Assembly: GCF_019320115.1 (NCBI RefSeq)
Contig: NC_089583.1
Location: 78,679,739-78,743,738, forward strand
DNA: 64,000 nucleotides
Direction of reading: 5' to 3'
Source of the DNA: Miscanthus floridulus
Lineage: Eukaryota; Streptophyta; Magnoliopsida; Poales; Poaceae
The position numbers and the translations under genes are program-made. Within the stretch, counting starts at the first letter, position 1, and each line of letters begins with the position of its first letter. This document shows, piece after piece, positions 36,578 to 48,113 of this stretch. The notes beneath the pieces were generated by a model. It had not been told where the DNA came from, searched no databases, and saw only the letters and a list, made by a program, of their open reading frames with translations.

Positions 36578-38022
36578 CACTGCAGGGTGCCAAGTAATTA
36601 AGCTGAACTCGCATCACCGTCGGTTCAAAACCCCCCTTCACTGCTAGATTTTGAACTGACAATAGCATACCGGCAGTGATGGGGTTGACATCACTACCGG
36701 TTCCTAAAAACCGACACTAACGTGGTTTCCAAGAAATCATAAAAATGAGCTAAAAAATAGGGAAATTCTATTTTATACCGGGAGAGAATCCATTAGACAG
36801 CCACTCGGTTGCGCATTACAATTCAAGTGTTTTTTCGTGTGAAAAATGCACGCTTCGTGGCCACTGGTGCTTGAACCCTGACCTCTTGCTTCGTGTTTTC
36901 GTCCCCTAACCACTCCACCAATGAGATGCTTGTGTCCAAAAAAGAAATTCATCCTAGCCATTTTATATTCATCTTATTTTGAAATGAGTATTTGGGACCA
37001 TAAACAATTTCAAATGAAAAAGTTGTCAACTACAAAGTTTTATAACTCTTGAAGATCTACAACTTTGGTTTTGGTCATTTCTCCATCCAAGGTCATTTGA
37101 AGAATTTGAATTTCAAATATGAGAAAATTCAATCATAATTTTCTTTGGATAAATCATTTGAAATTTAAAAGTTGTCAACTGCCAGGTTGCACAACTTTTT
37201 GAGATCTACAACTTTTGTTTTGAGTGTTTCTCCATCCGAGGTCGTTTGAAAAAATTCAAATTTTAAATTTGAGAAATCAAACGTAATTTTCGTTAGATAA
37301 ATGGTTTCAAATGAAAAAGTTGTCAACTACAAAGTTGCATAACTTTTCGAGATCTATAACTTTTGTTTTGATTGCTTCTCCATCCGAAATTCTCAAATAC
37401 CACTACACACTTATGACTATGGAATGTATGCCTTTAGTTGGTATTAATTAACTTTTATGAAATCTTGCGAAACAGATAGAGTGACATCATAACGACTTCA
37501 AATAAGAAACTTGTAAACTACAGAGTTGCATAACTTTTCAATATCTATAACTTTTGTATTGGTCACTTCTCTATCCGAGATCCATAACTACCACTGCACA
37601 CTCACTTATGACTATGGAGCATATAGACTCTTTTGGTATTAACTCTATAAACTCTTGTGGTGTATATTTGGATATCCAAACGATGCTAAATCAAAGAAGT
37701 TTGAACTACAAAGTTGTAGATCTCGTCGAGTACTACAACTTTGATATAAAGTTTGTATTCATCGGACATCATATGTGAAAGTTATGAACGTTTTCTTGTA
37801 CCATATAACTGTCGGTTAAAAAAACCGACAGTGAGACCCAATATCCGACAGTTATAATACCAGTGTCGGTTTTACCTACGAACCGACAATGATGACCCAA
37901 TATCAATGTCGTCGGATATGTCAAAAAAACCAACAGTAATATGCCAGGAGGCACTATCACTGTAAGTTTCTTAAAAACCGACGGAGATGAAACCGGCAGT
38001 GAATGTCACATCTGTAGCAGTG
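36578..38022. mobile_element. Non-autonomous CACTA-like transposon
   Basis: The right end is clear: on the minus strand it reads CACTGCTACAGATGTGACAT, a CACTA-type terminus. Inverted subterminal words follow (ACCGACAGT, AACCGACA, ACTGTCGG, CCGGCAGTG) at 37810-38005 and again at 36620-36720. The left end is taken at CACTGCAGGG but is less certain, since the 3-bp flanks (TTT, ACC) do not match. No transposase is present. It ends 440 bp upstream of the peptide gene. Confidence 0.6.
37015..37560. repeat. Diverged tandem units inside the CACTA-like element
   Basis: A unit of about 150 bp containing AAAGTTGTCAACTACAAAG, AGATCTACAACTTTTG and TTTCTCCATCC recurs, starting near 37018, 37164, 37315 and 37506. 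The same kinds of words occur in the large CACTA element near 59340-60470. Confidence 0.6.
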
Positions 38023-38341
38023 ACCGAAACGCATCGATAATCCATAAGATGACACATTTGATACGGAACTTAGCTTAACTCTATAAGAACGAGCGACGTA
38101 CGACGACGGCCCTGTTTCATTCACTAGTACGTACGCTAGCTTGATATCGTTGGAGTTTGGTGAAACTAACCATGCATCACCGGATCTGATACTGCATTAC
38201 TTCCAGGACTGAACATTAATTCATCGCCGCCTTGCACGAAATCAGCATCCCATTTAATTAAACTGAGCCTGGATCTTTTTAAGAGCCCAGCAAGCTTCAG
38301 TTACCTACGTGACTGATAGTAAATTTATTGCAATTGCACCC

Positions 38342-38350
38342 TATATAAAT
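38342..38350 (+). promoter_or_regulatory. TATA box of the cysteine-rich peptide gene
   Basis: CTATATAAATAG lies 116-124 bp upstream of the ATG. A start of transcription about 30 bp further on would give a leader of about 90 nt. An RY-like CATGCA word lies near 38171. The match to the plant TATA consensus is good, and no other TATA box lies close to the gene. Confidence 0.7.
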
Positions 38351-38465
38351 AGCACTGCCTCACTACTCATTTCGCATCTCTCGCATTACGTACCGTCGAT
38401 CGATCATAGTATCTGACGATCTCGATCACTAGCCAGGATCGTCAATCTGTCACTCACTTGCAATA

Positions 38466-38804
38466 ATGGCTGCTCTGAAGATTGCCACCGTGTGCATGCT
38501 GCTCCTGTGCGTCGGCTCAGACCTGGCGCGCCCGGCCGTTTGCCTTGCATCATCCCCCGATGATCAGGAGGCCGCCGCGGCCGGCGCGCTGCTGCGGGAG
38601 CTCCTGGAGCGCGAGCTCACCCAAAAGCTGAGCCTTCTTGCCGAACAGCACGGCGGCGACGTTGGCGAGGTCTGCACTCCCGCGTGCCAGATCTGCCTGA
38701 TAATCTGCGGGATCACCTGTGTGCTCAACCCCAACCCGGCAACCTGCTTCGCCAACTGCACCGTCGCCAACGGCTGCTTCAGCAAGACGCTGCCGGTCGC
38801 ATAA
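38466..38804 (+). CDS. Small secreted cysteine-rich peptide precursor (112 aa)
   Basis: Single-exon, GC-rich gene in AT-rich surroundings, with a TATA box upstream and an ATG in good plant context (AATAATGGC). Residues 1 to about 29 form a signal peptide (hydrophobic core VCMLLLCVG), probably cleaved after VCLA. Residues 30-67 are acidic, Ala/Leu-rich and probably helical (LLRELLERELTQKLSLL), as in a propeptide. The C-terminal part (about 68-112) has eight cysteines spaced C-x3-C-x2-C-x3-C-x3-C-x8-C-x3-C-x5-C, enough for four disulfides. It should enter the secretory pathway and act outside the cell or in the wall or vacuole. It is not a match I recognise to thionins, defensins, lipid-transfer proteins or hairpinins, although CxxxC pairs recall hairpinins. 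The frame is complete and undamaged. An antimicrobial or signalling role is only inferred. Confidence 0.85.
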   Translation: MAALKIATVCMLLLCVGSDLARPAVCLASSPDDQEAAAAGALLRELLERELTQKLSLLAEQHGGDVGEVCTPACQICLIICGITCVLNPNPATCFANCTVANGCFSKTLPVA

Positions 38805-39781
38805 GCCTGCATGCATTGCATTGAGTCAGCCATGTGTGCTGCTCGTCTCGTTAGATTGTGTCTAATTTGTATGTGCCCTGTACGGCGTGCTGATACAAGT
38901 TTACAATAAGAACCTGCTGGAGGCACCAGGTTGGCCCGTGCAGACGTCCGGGGCTGGACGGCTCTTGGGAACTGTAGTCGCTGCCCATCGTCCTGATGGT
39001 TATCAAATGAATGTAAATGTGCTTGTAAATGTGTTAAATTAGTGTCTTCGTTTGTGTGACTGTATAGTCTGTATGCAAGTAACAGTAAGCTGTTTTATGC
39101 GGATACTCTTAACGATGTACAATTACGTATATGTTATTTGCATTTGTTTTCTGTTAGAGCCGTAGGGGATACGAAATAGATCTTATCTATTTTCTACGCA
39201 TAATTTAGGTCTAATAATATATATAGAGAGAGAGGGGAAAGACGTCTTGTTGGGAGAGAGGAGGAAGAAGAGGGTTCGGCTATTAGGGTTTTATATTGTA
39301 GCTAGCTAGGACACTGCCAGATTAAGACCTGACAACGTATTATTGAGATAGCACTGCCAGTTCACGCCACGACCCAATATTGGTATATCACTATCAGTTG
39401 TGGTTAGTGATACACCACATATCATTGCCAGCAGTGATATCACTGCTCAGTCGTGGCTTAACATAGTGTGGACATGGGTCTTCACTGCTAAATCAATAGA
39501 ATCTCAATCATTGTCAAGTCTAGACTTATGACCGGACAGTAAAACCGAATCAATATCGGCTCTAGCACGTATGGCAGAAATTATGTATAATAGCACATTT
39601 CACAAAAAATAAAAAAAAGAAGCTCCACACAACACATCCGTCCGGCCAGGTGGACAAAAGCATATTAAACATTTAGTTCACGAAGTGTGGAATGGGAGAA
39701 GATGGCCTAAAAGGCTGAGCTTCACCATCAGTTTATTTAATCTTTCTTCTCGTTCTTTATAACTCAAAAACACATGTATAT
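38805..39781. other. 3' flank of the peptide gene and undefined repeats
   Basis: CAATAAG near 38903 and TGTAAATGT words near 39010-39030 are possible polyadenylation signals of the peptide gene. From about 39300 to 39500, words such as CACTGCCAG and CACGAC recur in both orientations, like CACTA subterminal DNA, but no terminus was found. A run of GA repeats lies near 39225. Confidence 0.4.
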
Positions 39782-39840
39782 ACTCACTCCGTTTCTTTTC
39801 ACCTGACGTATTTGGTTTGTCCTAGGTTAAATTTTTCTAT
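39782..39840 (+). mobile_element. Stowaway-like MITE end fragment
   Basis: TACTCACTCCGTTTCTTTTC followed by ACGTATTTGG resembles one Stowaway terminus. The other terminus is missing, so this is a remnant. Confidence 0.4.
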
Positions 39841-40183
39841 GTCAACCAAGCAAATGTAAATGCACATTCAAATGCAACATACAAATTCATGAGCTTGCTC
39901 CTCCTACTTATGGGCTTCAAATTTTAATTGATTCCCTTCTATTGCCATCTCTCTCATTTTCTCCCCGATTTCAATGCTTTTCTCCTCCTATCTTATCTTT
40001 ATGAACTACTTCTCCCCCTTTGTCATTAATTGACACAAAAAGATGAGCACAACTTTTTAGATTGGTTGAGTTAGCCAACTTAAAATCAGTGGGGTGAATA
40101 TATGTATGTGAGGATCATTAATTCACTTTGGTTCAATCTAGATTATTTACCAAAGAAATTTAACTCGGTTTGATCCAAGGACA

Positions 40184-42696
40184 AGCTTTGTAAAAGAACC
40201 ATCCAATTTATAAGAGCACAAGTACAATAGCAATCACCGAAGCAATCGAACCATCATACGACCCATACAAACCCGGTAGTCCGATGAAATCATGAAGGAT
40301 CTCAAATAAACCAACATACAAACCAATATCGTACATGATTCAACACAACCAGTCACATGTTACAACAGGTTCACAAATAGTTCTCATACATCAGAGTTTC
40401 AACAAAGTTATTACAACTCAAATTTAGAAGTAGCGGAAGCAACAAAGTTTTGAAACAACATCAAGATAGTTCAAATACATAGCCAGTTTAAGATCATCTC
40501 CAACAAAAGCACATAGAGCAGATGATATAGAATGACCATGCCCTTGGTCTTACTCTCCATCCACTACAGGAGTTATGCAATGCTTGCAGTAACCATGGTT
40601 CATCACGTCATCTGCAACAAATGAGAATAAACCCTGAGTACGAGAATGTACTCAGCTAGACTTACCCATCATAAACCAAAATAATAAGACACCAAGGAGT
40701 ATGCATGGCTTTAAAGGTGGAATTAGCTTAACAATATTTTGCATAAACGCTTTAGTAACATAATATGGAGATTTAGTACCTCTAGCATCAATTTGAATAC
40801 CTATTCAATTAAGTATCTCTAGATTAGCACCTATAATAGAGCAATCACTTGATTTAGCTAACAAGCATTAGTAACCATATCCGGTATCAGAATTATTTGA
40901 GCATCATCATAACCATCAAGTTTCCATTAAGTTACTCTACGTTACCGCTACTCAGTCAAGTTCTCACTATCCGAGAGAGACGGCGATTCAAATCGATTCC
41001 TACCCAGCTGGGGAATTTATTCCTAACACAAACCAAGGCACACCCCATGTAGGTAGCCTCAGGTCACCTTTGGTACAATTCAGGACTAACTCGCGGGTCC
41101 AATCAGCGACGCACCCTCAGATATTCTACCAATCTACCAGGAAGATCGGGATCCGGTCCTGCCCTTGGACTCACGCCATTGGCTCTCCACACATCCTTAC
41201 TACCTTCAGTGTGCGCACTATCACTTATCGGGGCCCGACCTGAATTGAGCTACTCGGCTTCGCGGTCGTATCATCGGATCCGGTCAGCTAAGTGCTAGGC
41301 ATACGTTCAACATGACATGAGGACGTACAACGAATCGATCCTTAACCGACACAGACGGGGATAGATAGGAACCCAAGACCTCCATGCCTTCTTGCTTTTC
41401 TATCACGATCCTGCCCGGTCTCCTTTATTCATTGACACATGGTTATATTCCACGCTAGCACATATAGCCAACCTTGATTAGTTATCAGCCTATATCATGC
41501 AGGTGATAGGGAATCACCCGACTCCTACCGACTAAGCATGGCTAAGCATATATTCGATCCTAAACATATATAGGATTCAAGATATATATATATAGAAGAC
41601 ATATGCAGCAAGTGGTTCCAATCAAATACTAGTACTTAATGCATCAACATAAAAGGACTCAAGTTGATAGTTTGAAAACATAGGAGGCTTATAATGTTTT
41701 GAGGCATGCCTTTCACAAAGGTTGAGGGCTGGTGATCGGGGCACTCAGGCAACTGTTCACCATCGGTCTCGCCTTCTCCTAGGACCTCTTGTTGCTGCAC
41801 TTCTTGATGCTCTTCCTAGGGATCGGCCTCATACTCCAACACGGTGATTTCTTCCGTCGCACCTATTGCATGCATATGCAAAAAGTGAGAATCATGAATG
41901 CATAAGAAGGGTCATGGATGACATATCATGATAATGTGCATGGTTAAATAATAACTATCGTATTAGGTCATTAGGACGATAACAAGGTTAAATTTTTATT
42001 TACTGAGTAGGTGCATATCTCTTCTCTAGAAATTTCAAGAATCCACACGAAGTCCATTTCTGGACCACAACACAATAGCTACAAGTTTAGATCATAACTG
42101 GAGTTCTACTCAACTAAATGCTATGATCCTAGACTTTCTGGAAAGCTTATAAAATTTCCTTCAACTTGTTATTAACCATTTTTACAGCAAACTCCATTTT
42201 GCCTATGCAAAACACCTATCAACAGCATTTCTAGGCTACTTGAGAGCTGTTTTTGAGCATGCTATGCACCGAATTAGGTTTTGACCCAAAAATAAAAGTT
42301 GTTACTCTAGTCAAGTACTACAACTTTGCTTAAGGGTGTACAACCATGCAAACACCTTATGCTATAGTTCAACTTAGGTCAAACATACAACTTGAAAATG
42401 GTAACTTACACTATAACCATGACATAGAGGCCAAATTGGTCTAAGTCATGAATACCAAAGTTGTTCCATGTGACATTCTAAACATGTTTAAAGTACCCCT
42501 AAGGTCCCCCAAGCATTTTATACATTGGTCACATGTAAACCCTAGCATATGTAAAACATTTAGTGACAAATACATGTGATATAAGCAATCATAGAGATAA
42601 AATTTGAGATGCTCATGCTCATGAATGATCAATGATGCTTGTGCTCATGCAATGCCAATGCCAAATGCATGCTTAACACCAGGGTGTTACAAGCTT
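40184..42696 (-). mobile_element. Solo LTR D of the long-LTR chromovirus family (TSD AGCTT)
   Basis: The LTR is 40189-42691 (2,503 bp), from TGTAAAAGAACC to GGTGTTACA, with a perfect 5-bp TSD AGCTT. It lacks most of the AT-rich middle and GC-rich island of copies A to C, which makes it about half length. It keeps the hairpin and the TCTCACTATCCG...GACGGCGATTC block near 40958. Confidence 0.9.
40634..40655 (-). promoter_or_regulatory. Conserved LTR hairpin, copy D
   Basis: Perfect 8-bp stem CTGAGTAC / GTACTCAG with loop GAGAAT, retained although this LTR copy is much shortened. Confidence 0.6.
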
Positions 42697-43007
42697 CTTC
42701 ACACATCTCTCAATGGTTATCCTATCCATGTTGAGTTAAACACTTTTAGCCCATTTTTTAGATTAAACACTAGGTTCACAAGCCCACAAACATGTCACAT
42801 GCTACCACTAGATCATATCAAGCATAGAAGCAATAGTTGTACCATACAAGCATCAAATTCATTTGATTTTTATGAATGAGCCTAATAATTAAACATGTGG
42901 AATGACTAGATGCACTAAACATGTCCTTAGCAAAGGATGTATGCATGTCAATCAACTTTTACCTTACTTTGCTCGAAGGAGAGTCATGTCATATATGTGG
43001 GGGTGCA

Positions 43008-44656
43008 TCAACATATATTTGAGAAGTCAAGTATGTTCAATTCATTCCTTAACTTGCAAAACCTTTTCTCATCAAGTGGCTTGGTGAATATATCGGCAAG
43101 TTGATCTTTGGTGCCCACAATCTCAATTGAAATGTCACCCTTTTGTTGATGGTCTCTTATGAAATGATGGCGGACATTAACGTGCTTTGTTCTTGCATGT
43201 TGAACTAGGTTGTTGGTGAGCTTCAAGGCACTCTCATTGTCACATAACAATGGCACTTGTTTGAACGTCATTCCAAAATCATCCAAAGTAGCTCTCATCC
43301 AAAGTAATTGAGCACAACAACTACCGACGGATATGTATTTGGCTTTGGCGGTTGAAAGTGCAACACTATTTTGCTTCTTTGATGACCAAGACACAAGTTA
43401 TCTTTCCAATAATTGACATATGTCCGATGTGCTCTTTCTATCCACTTTGTATCCTGTATAATCGGAGTTCAAATATCCAACTAACTCAAAGTTGACCCCT
43501 TAGGATATACCACAATCCAACATTTTGTGTATACTTAAAATACCTCAATATTCTTTTTGTTGCCTTCAAATGACTTTCACTTAGTGAGGCTTAAATTCTA
43601 GCACACATGCATACACTAAACATAACATCCGACCTTGATGCGGTCACATAGAGTAGGCTTCCAATCATAGACCGATATAACTTTTGATCCACCATATTAC
43701 CACTAGCATCATTATCCAAATGCTCATTTGTCCCCATAGGTGTATGAATAGCTTTAGCTTCATCTAGTTCAAACTTACTTAGCATGTCCTTGATGTACTT
43801 GCCTTGACTCATAAAAGTACCATTCTTCATTTGCTTGGTTTGAAGACCAAGGAAGTAACTAAGCTCTACAATCATGGACATCTCAAACTCATTTTTCATC
43901 ATGTTTCCATACTCCTCACAAAAAATCTTGATTGGTTGATCCAAAGAGGATATCATCCACATATATTTGTAATACAAACAAGTCTTTGCCAATCTTCTTA
44001 GTGAAGAGAGTGGTGTCAACCTTGCCCATCTTGAACCCTTTAGAGAGTAGGAAATCCCTCAACCTCTTATACCATGCTCTTGGTGCTTGCTTCAAGCCAT
44101 ATAGTGCCGTCTTCAACTTGTAAACATGGTTGGACTTCTTGTTATCTTCAAAACTACGTGGTTGCTCAACATAAACCAACTCATTGATGTACCCTTTGAG
44201 AAATGCACTCTTCACATCCATTTGATATAGCTTGATGTAGTGGGCACAAGGATAGGCTAACAAGATCCTAATTGTTTCCAATCTTGCAACCAGGGCATAT
44301 GTTTCACCAAAGTCAAGACCTTCAACTTGAGTATAGCATTATGCTGCCAATCTTGCTTTATTCCTCATCACTACCCCATCTTGATCTTGCTTGTTCCGAA
44401 AGGCCCACTTGGTTCCAATCACATTATGATTCTTAGGCCTTTCTACCAATTCTCATACTTGATTCCTTGTGAAGTTGTTCAACTCTTCATGCATAGCATT
44501 AACCCAATCAACATCATTCAAAGCTTCATCTATCTTGGTTGGTTCAAATGATGACACAAATGAATAATGCTTATAAAATGAAGCTAATCTTGATCTAGTT
44601 TGCACACCAGTTGTAATATCTCTAATTATATGATCCAAAGGATGATCTCCTTGCAA
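43008..44656 (-). pseudogene. RT: Copia reverse transcriptase and RNase H
   Basis: On the minus strand, before RT: DWVNAMHEELNNFTRNQV (about 44510-44455). RT continues with YQMDVKSAFLKGYINELVYV, ALYGLKQAPRAWY, and the active site YVDDILFG (about 43965). A frameshift near 43930 is followed by YFLGLQTKQ and HTPMGTNEHL. RNase H (43394-43008) reads SWSSKKQNSVALSTAKAKY, LLCDNESALKL, RTKHVNVRHHFIRD and DIFTKPLDEKRF. In the STAKAKY motif the usual acidic residues are lysines, which removes a catalytic residue. It belongs with the gag/protease fragment at 45272-45892. Not functional. Confidence 0.85.
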
Positions 44657-44937
44657 TATTGGTTGGTTGGAGGACTTGCACTTGGTTGGTCATTGGATTG
44701 ATTCACTTGAGATGAACTAGCTTGTTGATCTTGAACTTGGCATTGATCATGAGCACCACTTGTACTAGCTTGACTTGTACCAAATTGCACATTTGGAGAG
44801 GATAGCACTTGATCTTTGTCATCTTCTACATCTATCGCCTCTCTAGGCCCACCAACATCCATGTTTTTCATTGCATTTATCAATTGAGTGCCTCTCACCT
44901 CATCTTGATTCTCATCTTCATCTTGGAAATCCTTAGT

Positions 44938-45270
44938 TTAATAAAATTCAACATCATGAACCTCCTCAAGAGTACCACTAGCCAAGTTCCAAACTCTATA
45001 TGCTTTGCTTGTAGTGGAGTATCCAAGAAAGAACCCTTCATCACATTTCTTGTTAAACTTGCTTAATCTAGTGCCTTTGTTCAAGATATAGCATTTATAA
45101 CCAAACACTCTGAAGTATGTAAGGTTGGGCTTTCTTCTATTCAATAGCTCGTATGGTGTCTTCTCCATCATTGGGTGACAATAGAGGCGGTTGCTACAAT
45201 AACATGCCGTGTTGATTGCTTTGGCCCAAAAAGATTGACTTATATTGTACTCACTAAGCATAGACCTTGC
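44938..45270 (-). pseudogene. int: Copia integrase C-terminal part
   Basis: ARSMLSEYNISQSFWAKAIN, YELLNRRKPNLTYFRVFGYK and FLGYSTTSKAYRVWNL mark the part of integrase after the catalytic core. The zinc finger and the D,D,E core are missing: the sequence passes within about 30 bp from the protease region into this part. The segment at 44657-44937 is the Ser/Gln-rich linker before RT. Confidence 0.75.
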
Positions 45271-45271
45271 C

Positions 45272-45892
45272 ATGACATTGGATATTGCAATAGGTTGAAG
45301 TTGAGTGATTCTACTAGCATAGACAATAGGTTGAAGTTGGGTGATTCTACTAGCAACACATTTGAAATGCTCATGTCATTGGATATTATAATCTTACCAA
45401 GCCCTTTGACCTTGCCTTTACCATTGTCACCAAATGTGATACTATCAAACTCATTGTTGCCACTTGTGTTGATTGAATTAAACATTCTTGAATCACTGGT
45501 CATGTGTTGCATGCACCCTCTATCAAGCACCCAATGTCTTTCTCCGGCTATAATTGACCTACAAAAGAAGATCAATTCTTTTTAGGTACCCAAACCTTTT
45601 TGGGTCCTTGAAGGTTAGAGACCAAGCTCTTTGGTACCCAAATGACTTTCTTCTTTGAGCCCACAATTGGCATACCAACAAACTTAGCATGCACACCATT
45701 CACAACCTTGGTAAGCAAATGACAAGAATCAAACTTGATTAAGGATACATTAGCATGTGATTTCTTGTTTCTGCAATATTGCTCTAGGTGCCCAACTTGA
45801 TTGCAATTAGCGCAAAACCAACAATTGCCCTCCACAAAACTAGTCTTATGAGTTGCGAAGGCTGCCTTGTCTTTCTTAGGGGTTGTTGGCAT
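45272..45892 (-). pseudogene. gag-PR: Copia gag end and protease
   Basis: The gag end (45892-45572) has a CCHC zinc knuckle CANCNQVGHLEQYC (C-x2-C-x4-H-x4-C) and the WVPKSLVSNLQGPKKVWVPK tail. It is followed in another frame by the protease region (45575 to about 45300) with HWVLDRGCMQHMTSD, where the usual aspartic active site D-S/T-G reads DRG, and then by DSITFGDNGKGKVKGLG. A short tandem duplication (about 45298-45350) repeats the codons for VESPNFNLLS. Gag sequence upstream of the zinc knuckle is missing. Confidence 0.75.
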
Positions 45893-45938
45893 TTCTTAGC
45901 GCAATCACCTAGAGTGGAGGTTTTAAGTCTGTCATCGG

Positions 45939-45953
45939 CAACAGCGCCAGAAA
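45939..45953 (-). promoter_or_regulatory. Primer-binding site beside the Athila-like LTR
   Basis: Minus strand TTTCTGGCGCTGTTGCC, directly after the LTR end CAACAGGCA. It corresponds to the TGGCGCCGTTGCC primer site frequent in Athila-group and other Ty3/gypsy elements. Only about 45 bp of leader remain before the copia fragment. Confidence 0.6.
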
Positions 45954-47492
45954 TGCCTGTTGAGATTTCCTAACACCATCACTAAGGTTGACTTAACCTT
46001 AGCGACGCCACCAAAAACACCAACAATGATAGTTCTTAACGATTACAGAAATATCTACAAGCGCATGGATCTATTGTTGTAACATTTCACCTGAAAGTAT
46101 TCAGGGTATTGTTATTTATATTTTTCCAAAGGAGGGCAAGGTATAAGAGTCTAGCATGGGCATGAACAAGATTATATACTTGTATAGTGGACCAATAGTT
46201 CATGACAGGGGTAAAAACGATATATCAAGCATAGTGGACACACATCTAAGCCAAACTCTAGGATAAAAGGAAAACAAAGAATAAAAGAATATTCTTACAT
46301 GGAGCCGGCAAGTTCTAATATAGCCGAGCAAAGAACAGTTGATGGTCATACAAGTTATATGATTAGAGTTAGAACTAAGTGTGAGATGGATAGGGAGATC
46401 TTCGAGCACTAGTCTGCCAGCAAGCGCGAGAGACTTTAAAACTCCTACACACTACCTAAACATGGGAGATTACAAGGGACAGATAGGGCTATCACCACTT
46501 ACCGCCTACCCCTCAACCGTGGGGCATCATCATATCTGAAGGTTCCCGTGCACCTGAGCACCATGCCCATGTACAAAGAAACTACCCATATCCCCTGGGA
46601 CTCCGACCCTATAGATCGACAAGCAAGAATATGGGCAAACCCAAAGGAATGACGAACCACCACCTCAACCCTAGCTCTACTTCTACTTATACAAGTCATA
46701 TGAATGATTAAGCATGAAGTTGAACGTGTTAAGATCATAACACACAAACTATATGCTAGTTCATATATCATGATTATAACAAGGCAACTATACTTTAGTT
46801 CATATGCACTACTACTATATAAATGATATGAGAGCAAGACTTTGGAAGAACTCTTCATAGTATTATTCATACCAAGATGTCACTCTTCTTCCAAGGAGAC
46901 AAGCTCTCCAAGTAGCTCTTACCTACTCACAAAAGTACAACTAAAACAAAAAGAGTACAAGAGATGGTAGTGAGGTGCAAGGCTCCAAATGGTTATGTGT
47001 TGAGAATGGTGAGCACCCTCTCTACTTATACTAGTGGCTTGGTCGGTTTGGCACTAGAAAATAAGGAAACACCTAGGAACCGCCTATGCATGGCGGCATG
47101 CAACCGCCAGAGAAGCGTGGGACCGAGAGGCGGCAGCTGGGGTGCGGCCACACCGCACCTGGTGGGCCCACCTCATGATCGCCTTCACGTGATTGGGTTC
47201 CTGGGTGGGCTTGGACCTTGTCCACGTCGGTGCTTGGCCCAGATTTGATGTGTAGATGGGCTTCTTCATGTATTTCCTTTGCGCATTTCTAGATTACGCT
47301 TTCTACTTTGTGCCTTTTGCTTGGTTTTGTTTATTTTCCACTTGTATTCGAATGTGTGTCCTGCAAAACATGTTTTCTCCAATACAAGTGGAACTTGGTC
47401 AATAATAAAGGCATATGTGTCAAAAGATTGTTTATTGCTCCAGTTTTGGACTTTATTTGGCGGTCGGATTCGATCGTTAGTGACCACCAACA
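45954..47492 (-). repeat. LTR of an Athila-like Ty3/gypsy element
   Basis: 1,539 bp; on the element strand it starts TGTTGGTGGTCACTAACG and ends CTCAACAGGCA. A TATA-like AGTATAAGTAGAG (near 47020) and a downstream leader fit a promoter. It has a primer-binding site on its downstream side and a polypurine tract on its upstream side, which is unusual (see findings). No coding frame of note lies in it. Confidence 0.7.
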
Positions 47493-47508
47493 AATCCCCC
47501 AAACTTAA
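47493..47508 (-). promoter_or_regulatory. Polypurine tract of the Athila-like element
   Basis: Minus strand AAGTTTGGGGGA ends two bases before the LTR start TGTTGG, as expected at a 3' LTR. Confidence 0.6.
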
Positions 47509-48113
47509 CCTTTGCTCATCCCAAGCAAATAGCTAAGTACTTGGTTGTTGATCAGGAGTTGCTTCTATGCCAAATATATTTCATAAGTGACATGCCTATA
47601 ACAAAGTATTCTAAGAATTCAAATAAGTTGGTATTTTATCCACCCTTTTACCTTGATCCCTGTGGGGCGTATAGATTTTCCAAGTTCTTGGGCGGTTGCA
47701 AGATAGAACGGTTATAACAGAATCACCAATCATTCATTCCTCGATTAACCATCTATCCAAAGTTTTTATGAATTTTGTAAAACAAATCTAAGTTCCTCAA
47801 ATGATTCTCTCGATCGCTCAAAGTGTATGAAACCTCACCAAGGCATTTGATATTTTGCCTTCTTTTTCATATCCTACCACTAAGGCTTTTGAGTGAAGTT
47901 TTGGGTAGGTATGAAAGTGGGGCATACTTGCATCACATATTTTGCTAAGTCAAAACCGGACCTCAAGGAGATGCAAGTCATGTACTTTGATCAAGACGTG
48001 CGAGTGTGTGCAATTTTTATAACTTCCTAATTCTAAATATTTTTGGTACTCCTTTGAATCATGAATCTCTCTCTTTTTGAATGAATGCCTTTTATTTGAA
48101 TGTATGGGCTATC
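47509..48113 (-). other. Non-coding 3' internal region of the Athila-like element
   Basis: AT-rich with no long frame, consistent with the long untranslated 3' region of Athila-group elements. It is interrupted at 48113 by element F. Confidence 0.45.

Larger units (their letters stand above)
40011..45893 (-). mobile_element. Sirevirus-like Ty1/copia element, deleted, holding LTR D
   Basis: On the minus strand: gag end with a CCHC zinc knuckle, protease, part of integrase, reverse transcriptase and RNase H, then a non-coding 3' region with the purine tract AAAGGGGGAG (40011-40021) that is typical of Sireviruses. Neither LTR is present. The 5' side stops at 45893 against the primer-site side of another element; the 3' side fades near 39850. 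Solo LTR D lies in the 3' region. Confidence 0.7.

Noticed and set aside
38550..38926. Antisense frames of 88 and 120 codons over the peptide gene
   Set aside because: Shadows of a GC-rich coding sequence; the sense frame has the signal peptide, cysteine pattern, TATA box and start context.
39182..39240. Possible LTR or transposon end at TGTTAGAGCC and the GA-rich tract
   Set aside because: No matching second terminus, TSD, primer site or polypurine tract could be found.
46499..46870. Minus-strand frame of 123 codons
   Set aside because: Lies in the Athila-like LTR, with no domain or codon-use signal.
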